From: an uncultured bacterium
GTDB taxonomy: Bacteria; Cyanobacteriota; Vampirovibrionia; Gastranaerophilales; Gastranaerophilaceae
Length of the DNA: 12,725 nucleotides
NCBI GenBank assembly: GCA_900314375.1
Contig: OMVC01000129.1
Span: 1 to 12,725, forward strand
Reading direction: 5' to 3'
Shown: positions 1 to 7,417 of the stretch, in pieces
How positions within the stretch are numbered: position 1 is the first letter of the stretch
Layout: every line of letters begins with the position of its first letter
Notes under the pieces: model-generated
The model's input: the letters and a program-made list of their open reading frames with translations, nothing else
What the model was told of the DNA's origin: nothing
Database searches by the model: none
Position numbers and translations under genes: made by a program

Positions 1-648
1 CAAAGACCTTATAATAACAACCGTCAAGGCGGTTACAACAATAACAGATACAATAATCAAAGACCGCAGCAGGGCGGATTTAATCAAAGACGTCCGCAAG
101 GCCCTAACAGATTTAACAATAAAAGGCCTAATAACAGAAATAAAGCTCCAAAACAGCTTTTAGTAAGTAAGGAGCAATTAGAACAAATTGAATTGTTGTA
201 TAAATTGATGCTTCCTTTGCCAAATCCTGATGCACACGAAGTCATCGGTGAAAAAATCGGGTTAGAACCAAGAAAAGTATTTTTCGGTATCAATTTAGTC
301 AGACAAAAAATGATGCTGCCTAAATTACCGTACCCGAAACGCAAATTGGCAATTACACCGGATCAATTAAATGCGATAAAAATGTTGTATGAACCATTGT
401 TGCCGTTGCCTCCAATCGGCTGCCACAAAATTATTGCAGCTCAGTTAAAAATGGATGAATGGCGTGTTCACGTCGGAATAGGTTTGGTTCGTGCTCAAAT
501 GGGTATGGAACGCTGGAATCAAGACAGACCTGATGTTCCTGAAGAATTTAAAAATCAAAAAGCTGAAGTAAAATCTGAAGATACAGAAGCAGAACCAAAG
601 AAAAAAAGAGGACGCCCTAAAAAGAGCGAAGAATCTTCGGAAGAATAA
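1..648 (+). CDS. Asn/Arg/Gln-rich protein with duplicated 63-residue module and AT-hook-like tail (5' partial)
   Basis: The reading frame is open from base 1 to the TAA at 646-648, so the true start lies upstream; an apparent start at 193 is only an internal TTG. The 215 visible residues fall into three parts. Residues 1-50 are low-complexity N, R, Q, G and P, like RGG/RNA-binding tails. Residues 56-168 are two copies of one module with an exact 63-residue offset: 18 of 50 aligned positions are identical, including LPLP (71-74 and 134-137), a single His (79 and 142), and GI.LVR (96-101 and 159-164). The C-terminus (about 171-215) is acidic/basic with an RGRP core (203-206) flanked by lysines, as in AT-hooks. 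I do not recognise the family. A nucleic-acid-binding role is inferred from composition and from its place just upstream of rimM and trmD, where it is probably co-transcribed (3 bp gap). Confidence 0.8.
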   Translation, partial: QRPYNNNRQGGYNNNRYNNQRPQQGGFNQRRPQGPNRFNNKRPNNRNKAPKQLLVSKEQLEQIELLYKLMLPLPNPDAHEVIGEKIGLEPRKVFFGINLVRQKMMLPKLPYPKRKLAITPDQLNAIKMLYEPLLPLPPIGCHKIIAAQLKMDEWRVHVGIGLVRAQMGMERWNQDRPDVPEEFKNQKAEVKSEDTEAEPKKKRGRPKKSEESSEE

Positions 649-651
649 TAT

Positions 652-1164
652 ATGAAATATGTTTCTGTAGGTAAAATCCTGAATTTTCACGGAATAAAAG
701 GCGAAGCTAAAGTTGGCTATTCCAAAAACAGGGCAGATTTCTTGTCGGGTTTAAAGTCAGTATATGTAAAAACCGAACAAGGCTATAAGGAATTAATTAT
801 AACTTCAACCAGAGCAAACAAAAGCTTTATGCTCATTAAATTTGAAGGAATAGATTCTATTAATGACTTGTTACCTTATAAAGGGAGTTTACTTTTTGTA
901 ACAGAAGAAATAATAAGACAAAATCTTGATGAAGATGAGTTTTTAATAGATGAACTTGTCGGTTTGGGTGTTTTTGATAAAGAAACAGATAAAAGTCTCG
1001 GGTTTGTTATCGGAGTGTCAAATAATGGTGCAACAGATTTATTATCAGTAAAAACAAACACAAAAAAGATTTGTCTTGTTCCTTTTGTAAAGGCTATTGT
1101 TCCTGATGTTGATATTAGAAACAAAAAAATTATGATAAATAACATTGAAGGATTATTAGAATGA
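652..1164 (+). CDS. rimM: Ribosome maturation factor RimM
   Basis: RimM binds free 30S subunits (via S19) and assists maturation of the 16S rRNA 3' (head) domain in the cytoplasm. The 170-residue product has the usual length. It starts with the family signature VGKI..FHGIKGE (about residues 6-18) in the N-terminal RimM barrel. The C-terminal PRC-barrel part is marked by DEFLIDELVG (about 95-104) and the VPFVKAIVPDVD stretch near residues 139-151. The ATG lies 3 bases after the upstream stop, with a purine-rich GGAAGAA inside the end of the preceding gene as likely ribosome binding site. Its TGA overlaps the trmD ATG in an ATGA arrangement, which points to translational coupling. rimM-trmD adjacency is the common bacterial order. 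Confidence 0.95.
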   Translation: MKYVSVGKILNFHGIKGEAKVGYSKNRADFLSGLKSVYVKTEQGYKELIITSTRANKSFMLIKFEGIDSINDLLPYKGSLLFVTEEIIRQNLDEDEFLIDELVGLGVFDKETDKSLGFVIGVSNNGATDLLSVKTNTKKICLVPFVKAIVPDVDIRNKKIMINNIEGLLE

Positions 1165-1850
1165 TTTTTGATGTATTAACACTATTCCCTGAAGTTATCG
1201 AAAATTATTGCAATATAAGTATAATGAAACGCGCAAAAGACTCCAAAGTCTTTGAACTTCGAACAACAAACCCTCGCGATTACACATTGGATAAACACAA
1301 AAAAGTGGATGATACTCCTTACGGCGGCGGAGCAGGAATGGTTTTAATGCCTCAACCATATATTGATGCGTACGAAAGTGTTGAAAAAATTGACAATTCA
1401 ATAACTGTAATGCTTTCCCCTCAAGGTCAGCCTTTAGATGAAAATTTGGTTTGCGAGTTATCGAATTACAACCAAATAATTATGCTGTGCGGACATTATG
1501 AAGGGTTTGACGAAAGAATAAGAGAAATAATTAAACCAAAAGAAATATCTATCGGTGATTTTGTATTGACTGGAGGTGAATTGCCGGCACTATGCGTAAT
1601 AGATGCTGTCAGCAGAAAGCTTGAAGGAACATTAGGCAAAATTGAATCCGCACATGATGACAGCTTTTCAAACGGTTTACTTGAATATCCTCAATACACA
1701 AAGCCAAGAGATTTTCGAGGATATAAAGTCCCTGAAATCTTGTTAAACGGCAATCACAAAGAAATTGATAAATTTCGTTATGAACAGCAAATTGAAAGAA
1801 CAAAGTCACGCCGTCCGGAATTATATGAAAAATTTTTAAACCGACAATAA
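1161..1850 (+). CDS. trmD: tRNA (guanine-37-N1)-methyltransferase TrmD
   Basis: TrmD transfers a methyl group from S-adenosylmethionine to N1 of G37, next to the anticodon, and so prevents +1 frameshifting; it is a SPOUT (trefoil knot) homodimer. The 229-residue length is typical. Visible signatures are DDTPYGGGAGM (50-60), LCGHYEGFDERI (109-120) and SIGDFVLTGGELPA (130-143) of the knot that holds the cofactor. The Asp-Ser-Phe near 167-169 corresponds to the catalytic Asp region, and EYPQYTKPRDFRG (175-187) belongs to the C-terminal tRNA-binding part. The start overlaps the rimM stop by 4 bases, and AAGGA at about 1147-1151 is a suitable ribosome binding site. An 84-bp AT-rich spacer follows before the penicillin-binding protein gene. 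Confidence 0.97.
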   Translation: MIFDVLTLFPEVIENYCNISIMKRAKDSKVFELRTTNPRDYTLDKHKKVDDTPYGGGAGMVLMPQPYIDAYESVEKIDNSITVMLSPQGQPLDENLVCELSNYNQIIMLCGHYEGFDERIREIIKPKEISIGDFVLTGGELPALCVIDAVSRKLEGTLGKIESAHDDSFSNGLLEYPQYTKPRDFRGYKVPEILLNGNHKEIDKFRYEQQIERTKSRRPELYEKFLNRQ

Positions 1851-1883
1851 AAATATAAAATTATTTCGTAAATTTATTTAATA

Positions 1884-1916
1884 TTCATACTAAAATCATA
1901 CTCATTGTGCTAAAAT
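1884..1916 (+). promoter_or_regulatory. Possible extended -10 promoter for the pbp-murE-nagA run
   Basis: The spacer after trmD contains two TAAAAT hexamers 20 bases apart (1891-1896 and 1911-1916). The second is preceded by TG one base upstream (1908-1909), the extended -10 pattern. No convincing -35 element is seen. A start from the second hexamer would give a leader of only about a dozen bases, with the AAGGG ribosome binding site (about 1923-1927) at its very beginning, so the first hexamer may be the more plausible one. Confidence 0.3.
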
Positions 1917-1934
1917 ATCAATAAGGGATGTTTG

Positions 1935-3695
1935 ATGAAAAAGGATATAAATAAAGAACGGAATAATCCGAGGATTAAGCGTTGTAATAAGGTTACAGGT
2001 TGGCTGGATATTTTATATATTGCAGCAGTAGTGGTGTTGCTTATACATCTTTTTGTTTTGCAAATTTTTGACGTTCACAGATATCGCGAAAGAGGAAAAA
2101 TGCAGCGTGCAAGTCACGATTTTGAATTGCGCGGAGATATTTTTGACAGAAACGGTATAAAACTTGCAACAGACAGAATTTACTATAACATTTATGCCCG
2201 TCCTGTTGACTATACAAAAAGGGAAACCCCGAGAAAAATAGCAAAACTTTTTTCTCCAGTATTGACTATCCCTGAAGAAGCCCTTTATAAAAAATTATCT
2301 GATAAAAATATTAAAGTAATTGCGGTAAAGAAAAATGTTGACAGAGATACGGCAAAAAAGATAATGAAGATTATTGCACACAACAATTTTCGTTCAATTT
2401 CTCTGGATAAAAAAGACGAAAGAGAATATCCTCAAGGAATTTTTGCATCTCATGTCTTGGGCTTTTATAACGGTGATGCGGATGTTTCAAACGGTGTAGA
2501 ATTATCAGCTAAAGACAAATTAGAGCACGTTGTAAAAGCTACGGGATACCAACAAACACGTGACGGGAAAATCATTTATCAATTTTCAACCGACCCCGTT
2601 GCTCCGACAATCACACCTAAAGGGCAGGACATAACTTTAACTATTGATGCAGCAATTCAACATGTATGCGAAAAAGAATTGTTTAAAATGATGGCTGAAA
2701 AGGCTGCTCTGCGCGGTGCAGTAATAGTTATGAATCCAAAAAACGGTGAAATTTTAGCTTATGCTGTTGCTCCGACTTATGATCCGAATCATTTTCAAAA
2801 GGCATCCAATGCGCAAATAAAGAATTGGACATTAACAGATGTTTATCCCCCGGGGTCAACGTTTAAAATAATTACGGTTACGAGCGCAATGGAACTTGGT
2901 AAAATCAATGAAAATTCTATTATAAATGACCAAGGGCGTATGAAGTTCGGGGGTTATACAATTGAAAATTATGATTACAAGCAAAAAGGAGCTCCGGGGC
3001 CAATAAATTTAGTTTATTTATTTGAACATTCAAGTAATATCGGCTCTGTAAATATCGGATTTTTAATGAGTCATAACGAATTTTATAAGATGCTTCGCAA
3101 ATTCGGTTTTGGCGAAAAATCAGGTATAGATTTGCCGGGCGAATCTTCGGGATTATTAGCTTCTCCTAAATATTGGGATAAAGGTATTCACATGACAATG
3201 TCATACGGCTATGGAACTTCAGTTTCTATAATGCAAATGGTTTCAGCGGTTTCAGCATTGGCTAATAACGGAGTCCGAGTTACTCCGCACATAATCAAAT
3301 ATTCACCGGAAGAAGAGGAAGAAAAAATAAAACATATTCAGACAATATCCCCTCAAACTGCCAAGACGATAACAAAACTTTTGGTAAAAAGCGTTAATAA
3401 CGGTAAATCAAGTATAAAATCAGATAAATACAATATTGCGGCCAAAACAGGTACATCAAGAAAGCCTTTAGAAAACGGTAGAGGGTATTCGGGTACAATG
3501 TATACATCAACAATAGGATATTTTCCTGCTGATGACCCGCAAGTTTTGATTTATGTAGTGATAGACAGTGCAAAAAAAGGTGCAATTTGGGGAAATACCG
3601 TAGCAGGTCCGGTCTTTCACGAGGTGTCCGAACAAGTTGCAAGAATACTTGATATAAAACCTGATAAAGTTCAAAATAAAAATACAAAGATATAA
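1935..3695 (+). CDS. ftsI: Class B penicillin-binding protein, FtsI/PbpB-like peptidoglycan D,D-transpeptidase
   Basis: Class B PBPs crosslink murein stem peptides on the outer face of the cytoplasmic membrane; FtsI members act in septal synthesis with FtsW. The 586-residue product has a basic N-terminal cytoplasmic tail, one membrane segment (about 23-45), the dimerisation-domain opening RGDIFDRNG (66-74), and then the transpeptidase domain. That domain carries the three active-site motifs: S308-T-F-K311, S366-S-N368 and K504-T-G506. No PASTA repeats are seen. I chose ATG 1935 because AAGGG at 1923-1927 sits 7 bases upstream; the TTG at 1932 is in frame but less likely. murE follows after 14 bp, as in classic dcw clusters, which favours the division (FtsI) over the elongation (PBP2) type. 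The exact subtype and symbol are inferred. Confidence 0.9.
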   Translation: MKKDINKERNNPRIKRCNKVTGWLDILYIAAVVVLLIHLFVLQIFDVHRYRERGKMQRASHDFELRGDIFDRNGIKLATDRIYYNIYARPVDYTKRETPRKIAKLFSPVLTIPEEALYKKLSDKNIKVIAVKKNVDRDTAKKIMKIIAHNNFRSISLDKKDEREYPQGIFASHVLGFYNGDADVSNGVELSAKDKLEHVVKATGYQQTRDGKIIYQFSTDPVAPTITPKGQDITLTIDAAIQHVCEKELFKMMAEKAALRGAVIVMNPKNGEILAYAVAPTYDPNHFQKASNAQIKNWTLTDVYPPGSTFKIITVTSAMELGKINENSIINDQGRMKFGGYTIENYDYKQKGAPGPINLVYLFEHSSNIGSVNIGFLMSHNEFYKMLRKFGFGEKSGIDLPGESSGLLASPKYWDKGIHMTMSYGYGTSVSIMQMVSAVSALANNGVRVTPHIIKYSPEEEEEKIKHIQTISPQTAKTITKLLVKSVNNGKSSIKSDKYNIAAKTGTSRKPLENGRGYSGTMYTSTIGYFPADDPQVLIYVVIDSAKKGAIWGNTVAGPVFHEVSEQVARILDIKPDKVQNKNTKI

Positions 3696-3709
3696 GAGGA
3701 GAAATATAA

Positions 3710-5185
3710 ATGAAATTAGATGAATTAATTGAATATTTAAAATATAAAGACTTGATAAATTTTAAAAATGTAGAAGTTTCAGGGATTTCTTACAATTCAA
3801 ACACAACCAAAAAAGGCGATATATTTGTCTGTTTAGTCGGAGAACACACAGACGGACACGAATATGCTCAAATGGCAATAGATAGCGGCGCGGTTGCACT
3901 GCTTGTCGAAAGAAAAGTTGAAGGAGTAAATGTACCGCAAATTCAGGTTCAATCAACAAGACATCAAATCGCGGATATTGCAGACAGATTTTATTCGCGC
4001 CCTTCTATGGGGATAAATTTAATCGGGGTTACAGGTACAAACGGTAAAACAACCGTTACCCACTTAATACAAAAGATATTGGAACAAGACCACAAAAAAT
4101 GTGCGTTAATAGGAACTTTAGGATATAAATTATCATCCACAAGCGAATACCGAAACGCAAAACACACAACTCCGCAAGCTCCTGAATTACAAGCAACATT
4201 GAGAATGATAAAAGATATTGAAAAAATTGATAATGTAGTAATGGAAGTCAGCTCACACGCACTCGAACAAAACAGAGTCGGCGGATGCAGATTTAACGGG
4301 GCTATTTTTACAAATCTGACCCAAGACCATTTGGATTATCACATAACAATGGAAAATTATTTCAAAGCTAAAGCCTTACTATTCCAAAGACTTAAAGAAG
4401 GTAATTTTGCAGTAATAAATATTGATGATGAATACGGCGAAAGATTTTTATCGGAAGTACCGGCAGAGGCGATAAAATATACTTATGGTGTAAAAAAACA
4501 AGCTGACGTAATGGCTAAAGATATCAATTTTTCGACAAATGGGGCAGAATTTACACTCGTGACCAAAGATAAAGAATATAATGTAAGTTTACACATGAAC
4601 GGAATGTTCAGCGTTTATAATGTATTAGCAGCGGTTACTTCAGCAATCGCGATGGGAATTGATATTCAAACGGCTTTAAATGCATTGCAAAATGTTCACG
4701 GGGTAGCAGGCAGATTTGAGGTTGTGAATAAAAAACCGCTTGTAATTGTTGATTATGCACATACTCCTGATGGCTTGGAAAACGTTTTGAAAACAGCAAG
4801 AGAAATTACTCCTGCAAACGGGAAATTAATTTGCTTATTCGGATGCGGCGGGGACAGAGATGCTACAAAACGTCCGAAGATGGGGGCAATTGCGCAAAAA
4901 CTTGCAGATAAAATTGTAATAACAAGTGACAATCCACGCACAGAAGATCCTCAACAAATAATAACAGATATTATTGCAGGTTTACAATCCGTAAACCCTG
5001 ACATTGTAACAGTTGAACCCGATAGAGGCGAAGCTATCGCAATGTTAAAAGATATAGCAAGCAATAATGATGTTGTTCTTATTGCAGGTAAAGGGCATGA
5101 GGATTATCAAATATTAAAAGATAAAACAATACATTTTGATGACAGAGAACAAGCAAGAAAAGTTTTCGCAGGAAGCGTAATATAA
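3710..5185 (+). CDS. murE: UDP-N-acetylmuramoyl-L-alanyl-D-glutamate--2,6-diaminopimelate ligase MurE
   Basis: MurE adds the third residue of the murein stem peptide in the cytoplasm, hydrolysing ATP. The 491 residues match the usual length and three-domain Mur ligase plan: an N-terminal UDP-binding domain, a central ATPase domain with P-loop TGTNGKT (108-114), and a C-terminal amino-acid-binding domain. K221, in the AKALLF context, corresponds to the carbamylated lysine. DNPR at 407-410 is the motif that marks meso-diaminopimelate rather than L-lysine specificity, which implies a Gram-negative-type or DAP-type wall. The ATG is preceded by GAGGAG (3696-3701) at 8-base spacing. It lies between the transpeptidase gene (14 bp upstream) and the NagA-like gene (25 bp downstream), probably in one transcript. 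Confidence 0.97.
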   Translation: MKLDELIEYLKYKDLINFKNVEVSGISYNSNTTKKGDIFVCLVGEHTDGHEYAQMAIDSGAVALLVERKVEGVNVPQIQVQSTRHQIADIADRFYSRPSMGINLIGVTGTNGKTTVTHLIQKILEQDHKKCALIGTLGYKLSSTSEYRNAKHTTPQAPELQATLRMIKDIEKIDNVVMEVSSHALEQNRVGGCRFNGAIFTNLTQDHLDYHITMENYFKAKALLFQRLKEGNFAVINIDDEYGERFLSEVPAEAIKYTYGVKKQADVMAKDINFSTNGAEFTLVTKDKEYNVSLHMNGMFSVYNVLAAVTSAIAMGIDIQTALNALQNVHGVAGRFEVVNKKPLVIVDYAHTPDGLENVLKTAREITPANGKLICLFGCGGDRDATKRPKMGAIAQKLADKIVITSDNPRTEDPQQIITDIIAGLQSVNPDIVTVEPDRGEAIAMLKDIASNNDVVLIAGKGHEDYQILKDKTIHFDDREQARKVFAGSVI

Positions 5186-5210
5186 TAAAACGGATAAACG
5201 AGGTCTGATA

Positions 5211-6164
5211 ATGAATATCAGCAAAATATTACCTATTGATACGAAAGGTATAGTTATGAAAACAAAATTACTTGTAGAACAACATTTCCATGGATGCTAC
5301 GGTGTTGATTTTAATAAAGCAACATCTGAGGACATATTGGATTTGTCATACAAAATGCGCAAAGAGGGTTTTGGGGCAATATTTCCTACGCTGGTTACAG
5401 ATACAATAGAAAATATAAAAAAACAAATAGGCGTAATAAAAAATGCTGCTTCAAAGCAAACTTCCGAAATGGCAAAAATATGCGGAGTACACCTTGAAGG
5501 AATTTTTTTAAATCCACAAAAAAAAGGTATTCATAATGCTTTAAATTTTTTAGCTCCAACAATACCTAATTTTAAACTGATTGAAGATGATTTTATTAAA
5601 ATAGTTACGCTCGCTCCTGAGTTAGCACAAAAAGATTTATTGGAATATTTACATAAAAAAGGTATAAAGATACAAGCAGGTCATTGTATAGGCGGCAATT
5701 TGACTGATTGTGACGGTGTAACTCATACATTCAACGCTATGAGCGAGGTAACACACAAACAGGAGTCTTCAACAGCATTAAGTGCTCTAACAACCCCTAA
5801 TATTTATACAGAAATCATTGCTGATGGAATTCATGTAAACGACAACGCACTAAAATTATTATTTGGGATGAAGCCAGATGATAAAATTATATTGATTTCC
5901 GATTCTTTGCCATGTACTCATAGTGAGATAAAACAATTTGTGTTTGCAGATAAACCAATAACTTTTGACGGTGAAAAAGCTACGTCATCTGATGGTACAC
6001 TTGCCGGAAGTACAAAACTTTTGCCTGATATAATAAAAATATTAGCAAAAAAGAACTTGATGAAATTACAATATATTGAAAACCCTCACAATTACCATAA
6101 ATTAAACATTTCTGGCGAAATTGAATGGGATGAAGACTTTAATATAGTAAGAATTTCTAAGTAA
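5211..6164 (+). CDS. nagA: N-acetylglucosamine-6-phosphate deacetylase (NagA-like, short form)
   Basis: NagA removes acetate from GlcNAc-6-phosphate to give glucosamine-6-phosphate, which feeds amino-sugar recycling or UDP-GlcNAc synthesis. The amidohydrolase metal and catalytic residues are in order: H25-F-H27-G, HLEG (94-97, E96), GH158, THTFNAM (171-177, H172), DGIHV (205-209, H208), SDS with catalytic D231, and LAGS (264-267). The NPQKKGIH stretch (101-108) also matches the family. At 317 residues it is clearly shorter than the usual 370-400. Only 24 residues precede the HxH, where about 55 are usual, so much of the small beta-sandwich domain is missing, and the C-terminal end is trimmed too. 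The start is supported by GAGG (5200-5203) 7 bases upstream. Cytoplasmic murein-sugar salvage fits its position after murE. A related amidohydrolase activity is possible. Confidence 0.8.
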   Translation: MNISKILPIDTKGIVMKTKLLVEQHFHGCYGVDFNKATSEDILDLSYKMRKEGFGAIFPTLVTDTIENIKKQIGVIKNAASKQTSEMAKICGVHLEGIFLNPQKKGIHNALNFLAPTIPNFKLIEDDFIKIVTLAPELAQKDLLEYLHKKGIKIQAGHCIGGNLTDCDGVTHTFNAMSEVTHKQESSTALSALTTPNIYTEIIADGIHVNDNALKLLFGMKPDDKIILISDSLPCTHSEIKQFVFADKPITFDGEKATSSDGTLAGSTKLLPDIIKILAKKNLMKLQYIENPHNYHKLNISGEIEWDEDFNIVRISK

Positions 6165-6215
6165 ATGTAAAGTTTTGTAAATATATATAATTATTTATAG
6201 CAATTTTTAACTTTT

Positions 6216-6247
6216 AGAGACCTTTATATAAATATATAAAGCTCTCT
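6216..6247 (+). terminator. Long AT-rich hairpin after the nagA-like gene
   Basis: A 15-base arm at 6216-6230 pairs with 6233-6247 with one C-C mismatch and a loop of two bases (in practice four). AGAGA/TCTCT forms the base and a TTTATATA/TATATAAA stretch the top. It is followed by a pyrimidine-rich CTTCTTATTT rather than a clean T-run, so it may be a weak terminator or a 3'-end stabilising hairpin acting ahead of the stronger terminator just downstream. Confidence 0.5.
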
Positions 6248-6266
6248 CTTCTTATTTAAACGGATA

Positions 6267-6299
6267 GGCCTTGAAAATTTAAAACAAGGTCTTTTTTTT
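6267..6299 (+). terminator. Rho-independent terminator
   Basis: A seven-base-pair stem, GGCCTTG (6267-6273) with CAAGGTC (6285-6291) and one G-T wobble, encloses an A/T loop and is followed directly by eight T residues (6292-6299). It would end transcripts from the murein gene run before the LuxR-type gene. Confidence 0.8.
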
Positions 6300-6352
6300 A
6301 TGCAATTTCGAAAGTTGGAAATATTATTAAGCAATCGGCAGAGATTGTGATT

Positions 6353-6358
6353 TATAAT
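6353..6358 (+). promoter_or_regulatory. Probable -10 element of the LuxR-type HTH gene
   Basis: A perfect TATAAT lies 25 bases before the ATG at 6384 and downstream of the terminator at 6267-6299. No good -35 hexamer is found 16-18 bases upstream, so the promoter may be activator-dependent. The GGAGG ribosome binding site is at 6373-6377. Confidence 0.45.
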
Positions 6359-6383
6359 ATTTATACAGACTTGGAGGAATATT

Positions 6384-6584
6384 ATGAATGAAGATTTGAC
6401 AGATAGGGAACAAGAAATATTAACTTATTTATCTAAAGGAATGACAAACAAAGAAATCGCTTCAGAACTTTGTATTTCAAGACACACCGTAAAAGCGCAC
6501 ATTTCAGAAATTTTGCGAAAACTTAATCTGCGTAACAGGATAAATGCAGCAATCTACGCGTTGTCACACAATTCAGAAAGTTGA
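6384..6584 (+). CDS. Stand-alone LuxR/GerE-type helix-turn-helix protein
   Basis: This 66-residue protein consists almost entirely of the LuxR C-terminal DNA-binding domain. LTDREQEILTYLSKG (residues 5-19) opens the four-helix bundle; TNKEIASELCISRHTVKAHI (21-40) contains the scaffold and recognition helices; and ILRKLNLRNRINAAIYA (43-59) forms the last helix. The usual N-terminal receiver, autoinducer-binding or PAS domain is absent. GGAGG lies 6 bases before the ATG, so this is a complete, well-translated short gene and not a broken one. It is flanked by a terminator upstream and the dut promoter downstream, so it is probably monocistronic. DNA binding is expected from the family; its targets and signal are unknown. 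Confidence 0.88.
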   Translation: MNEDLTDREQEILTYLSKGMTNKEIASELCISRHTVKAHISEILRKLNLRNRINAAIYALSHNSES

Positions 6585-6611
6585 TTTTTATTTACAATAA
6601 ATGAAATTTTA

Positions 6612-6640
6612 TTTACAACAAACAAATACTGTTTTATCAT
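6612..6640 (+). promoter_or_regulatory. Promoter of dut
   Basis: TTTACA (6612-6617) and TATCAT (6635-6640) are separated by 17 bases and resemble a sigma-70 type promoter. Transcription would start near 6647, just before the GGGAG ribosome binding site (6650-6654). Because the in-frame ATG at 6639 lies within the -10 element, this supports ATG 6663 as the dut start. Confidence 0.55.
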
Positions 6641-6662
6641 GCAAAAAAAGGGAGTATGTATT

Positions 6663-7103
6663 ATGACAGTATTAAAAATTGAGAAATTGGCACACAACAA
6701 AGTTTTACCTGAATATAAAACAGAAGGTGCGGCAGGGATGGATTTGTATGCAGCAATAGAAGAACCTATAACCCTAAAGCCTTTAGAAAGAACCCTTATC
6801 CCGACAGGACTAAAAATTGAATTAGAACATGGTTACGAAGCTCAAATTCGTCCGCGTTCAGGGTTATCTATCAAACATGGGATAACATTAATCAATTGTG
6901 TCGGAACTGTAGATGAAGATTACAGAGGAGAAGTTTGTGTAGGGGTTGTAAATTTATCCAATGATGAATACACAATAGAGCCGCAGGAGCGTGTTGCACA
7001 AATGGTTATTGCGCGCGTTGAACAAGCTGAACTTGAAGTTGTAACGGAATTAACAACAACTGCCCGCGGGGCAGGCGGTTTTGGCTCAACCGGGAAACAA
7101 TAA
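6663..7103 (+). CDS. dut: Deoxyuridine 5'-triphosphate nucleotidohydrolase (dUTPase)
   Basis: dUTPase hydrolyses dUTP to dUMP and pyrophosphate, keeping uracil out of DNA and supplying the thymidylate pathway; family members are homotrimers. All five family motifs are present in the 146-residue product: AGMDLYA (24-30), RPRSGLS (63-69), NCVGTVDEDYRGE (78-90, with the catalytic Asp at 84), ERVAQMVI (109-116) and the glycine-rich lid ARGAGGFGSTG (134-144). I use ATG 6663 because GGGAG (6650-6654) lies 8 bases before it and the family consensus begins at this point; an upstream in-frame ATG at 6639 would add eight unlikely residues. The gene meets the opposing operon end-to-end with one base between stop codons. 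Confidence 0.96.
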   Translation: MTVLKIEKLAHNKVLPEYKTEGAAGMDLYAAIEEPITLKPLERTLIPTGLKIELEHGYEAQIRPRSGLSIKHGITLINCVGTVDEDYRGEVCVGVVNLSNDEYTIEPQERVAQMVIARVEQAELEVVTELTTTARGAGGFGSTGKQ

Positions 7104-7104
7104 T

Positions 7105-7398
7105 TTAAACCGTATAATAACCATCCATAAACATTTTGTAGTTCGTTTTATTACATTGAAGATATAGAACGGCTGATTTCAGCTTGAATAGAATTAAAGC
7201 AATAATTTTTGGGAATTTTGCAGTATACACAGCAAAAGCAATACCCTTTTCATAATAAATATTATGTCTTTTCCTGTCGCGCAACCTGTAATATTTATAA
7301 TCAAAAGCATCATTAATAAGCTTTTTGGTTTTTATCAAATCACTGTATATATCTTCTTTATTTAGATTTTTTGATTCGCTTGAATACATATTTTCCAT
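7105..7398 (-). CDS. Hypothetical 97-residue protein, last gene of the NP-repeat operon
   Basis: I do not recognise this protein. The ATG (7396-7398) is preceded by a strong AAGGAAGG (complement of 7405-7412), which supports it as a real gene. The first 30 residues are polar with many Lys, Glu and Ser. A basic, tyrosine-rich stretch (about 33-50) follows. A hydrophobic stretch interrupted by lysines (about 53-80) could be an amphipathic or peripheral-membrane helix rather than a clean membrane span. It follows the 144-residue gene after 19 bp on the same strand, so co-transcription is likely. Its stop is one base away from the stop of the convergent dut gene, and no terminator is visible between them. 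Confidence 0.7.
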   Translation of the reverse strand: MENMYSSESKNLNKEDIYSDLIKTKKLINDAFDYKYYRLRDRKRHNIYYEKGIAFAVYTAKFPKIIALILFKLKSAVLYLQCNKTNYKMFMDGYYTV

Positions 7399-7417
7399 AA
7401 CAAACCTTCCTTAATTA

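Noticed and set aside
193..195. TTG as start of the first gene
   Set aside because: The frame remains open and compositionally consistent back to base 1, and the TTG lies inside the first of two homologous modules.
6639..6641. Upstream in-frame ATG for dut
   Set aside because: It falls inside the predicted -10 element and lacks a ribosome binding site; ATG 6663 has GGGAG at good spacing and fits the family N-terminus.
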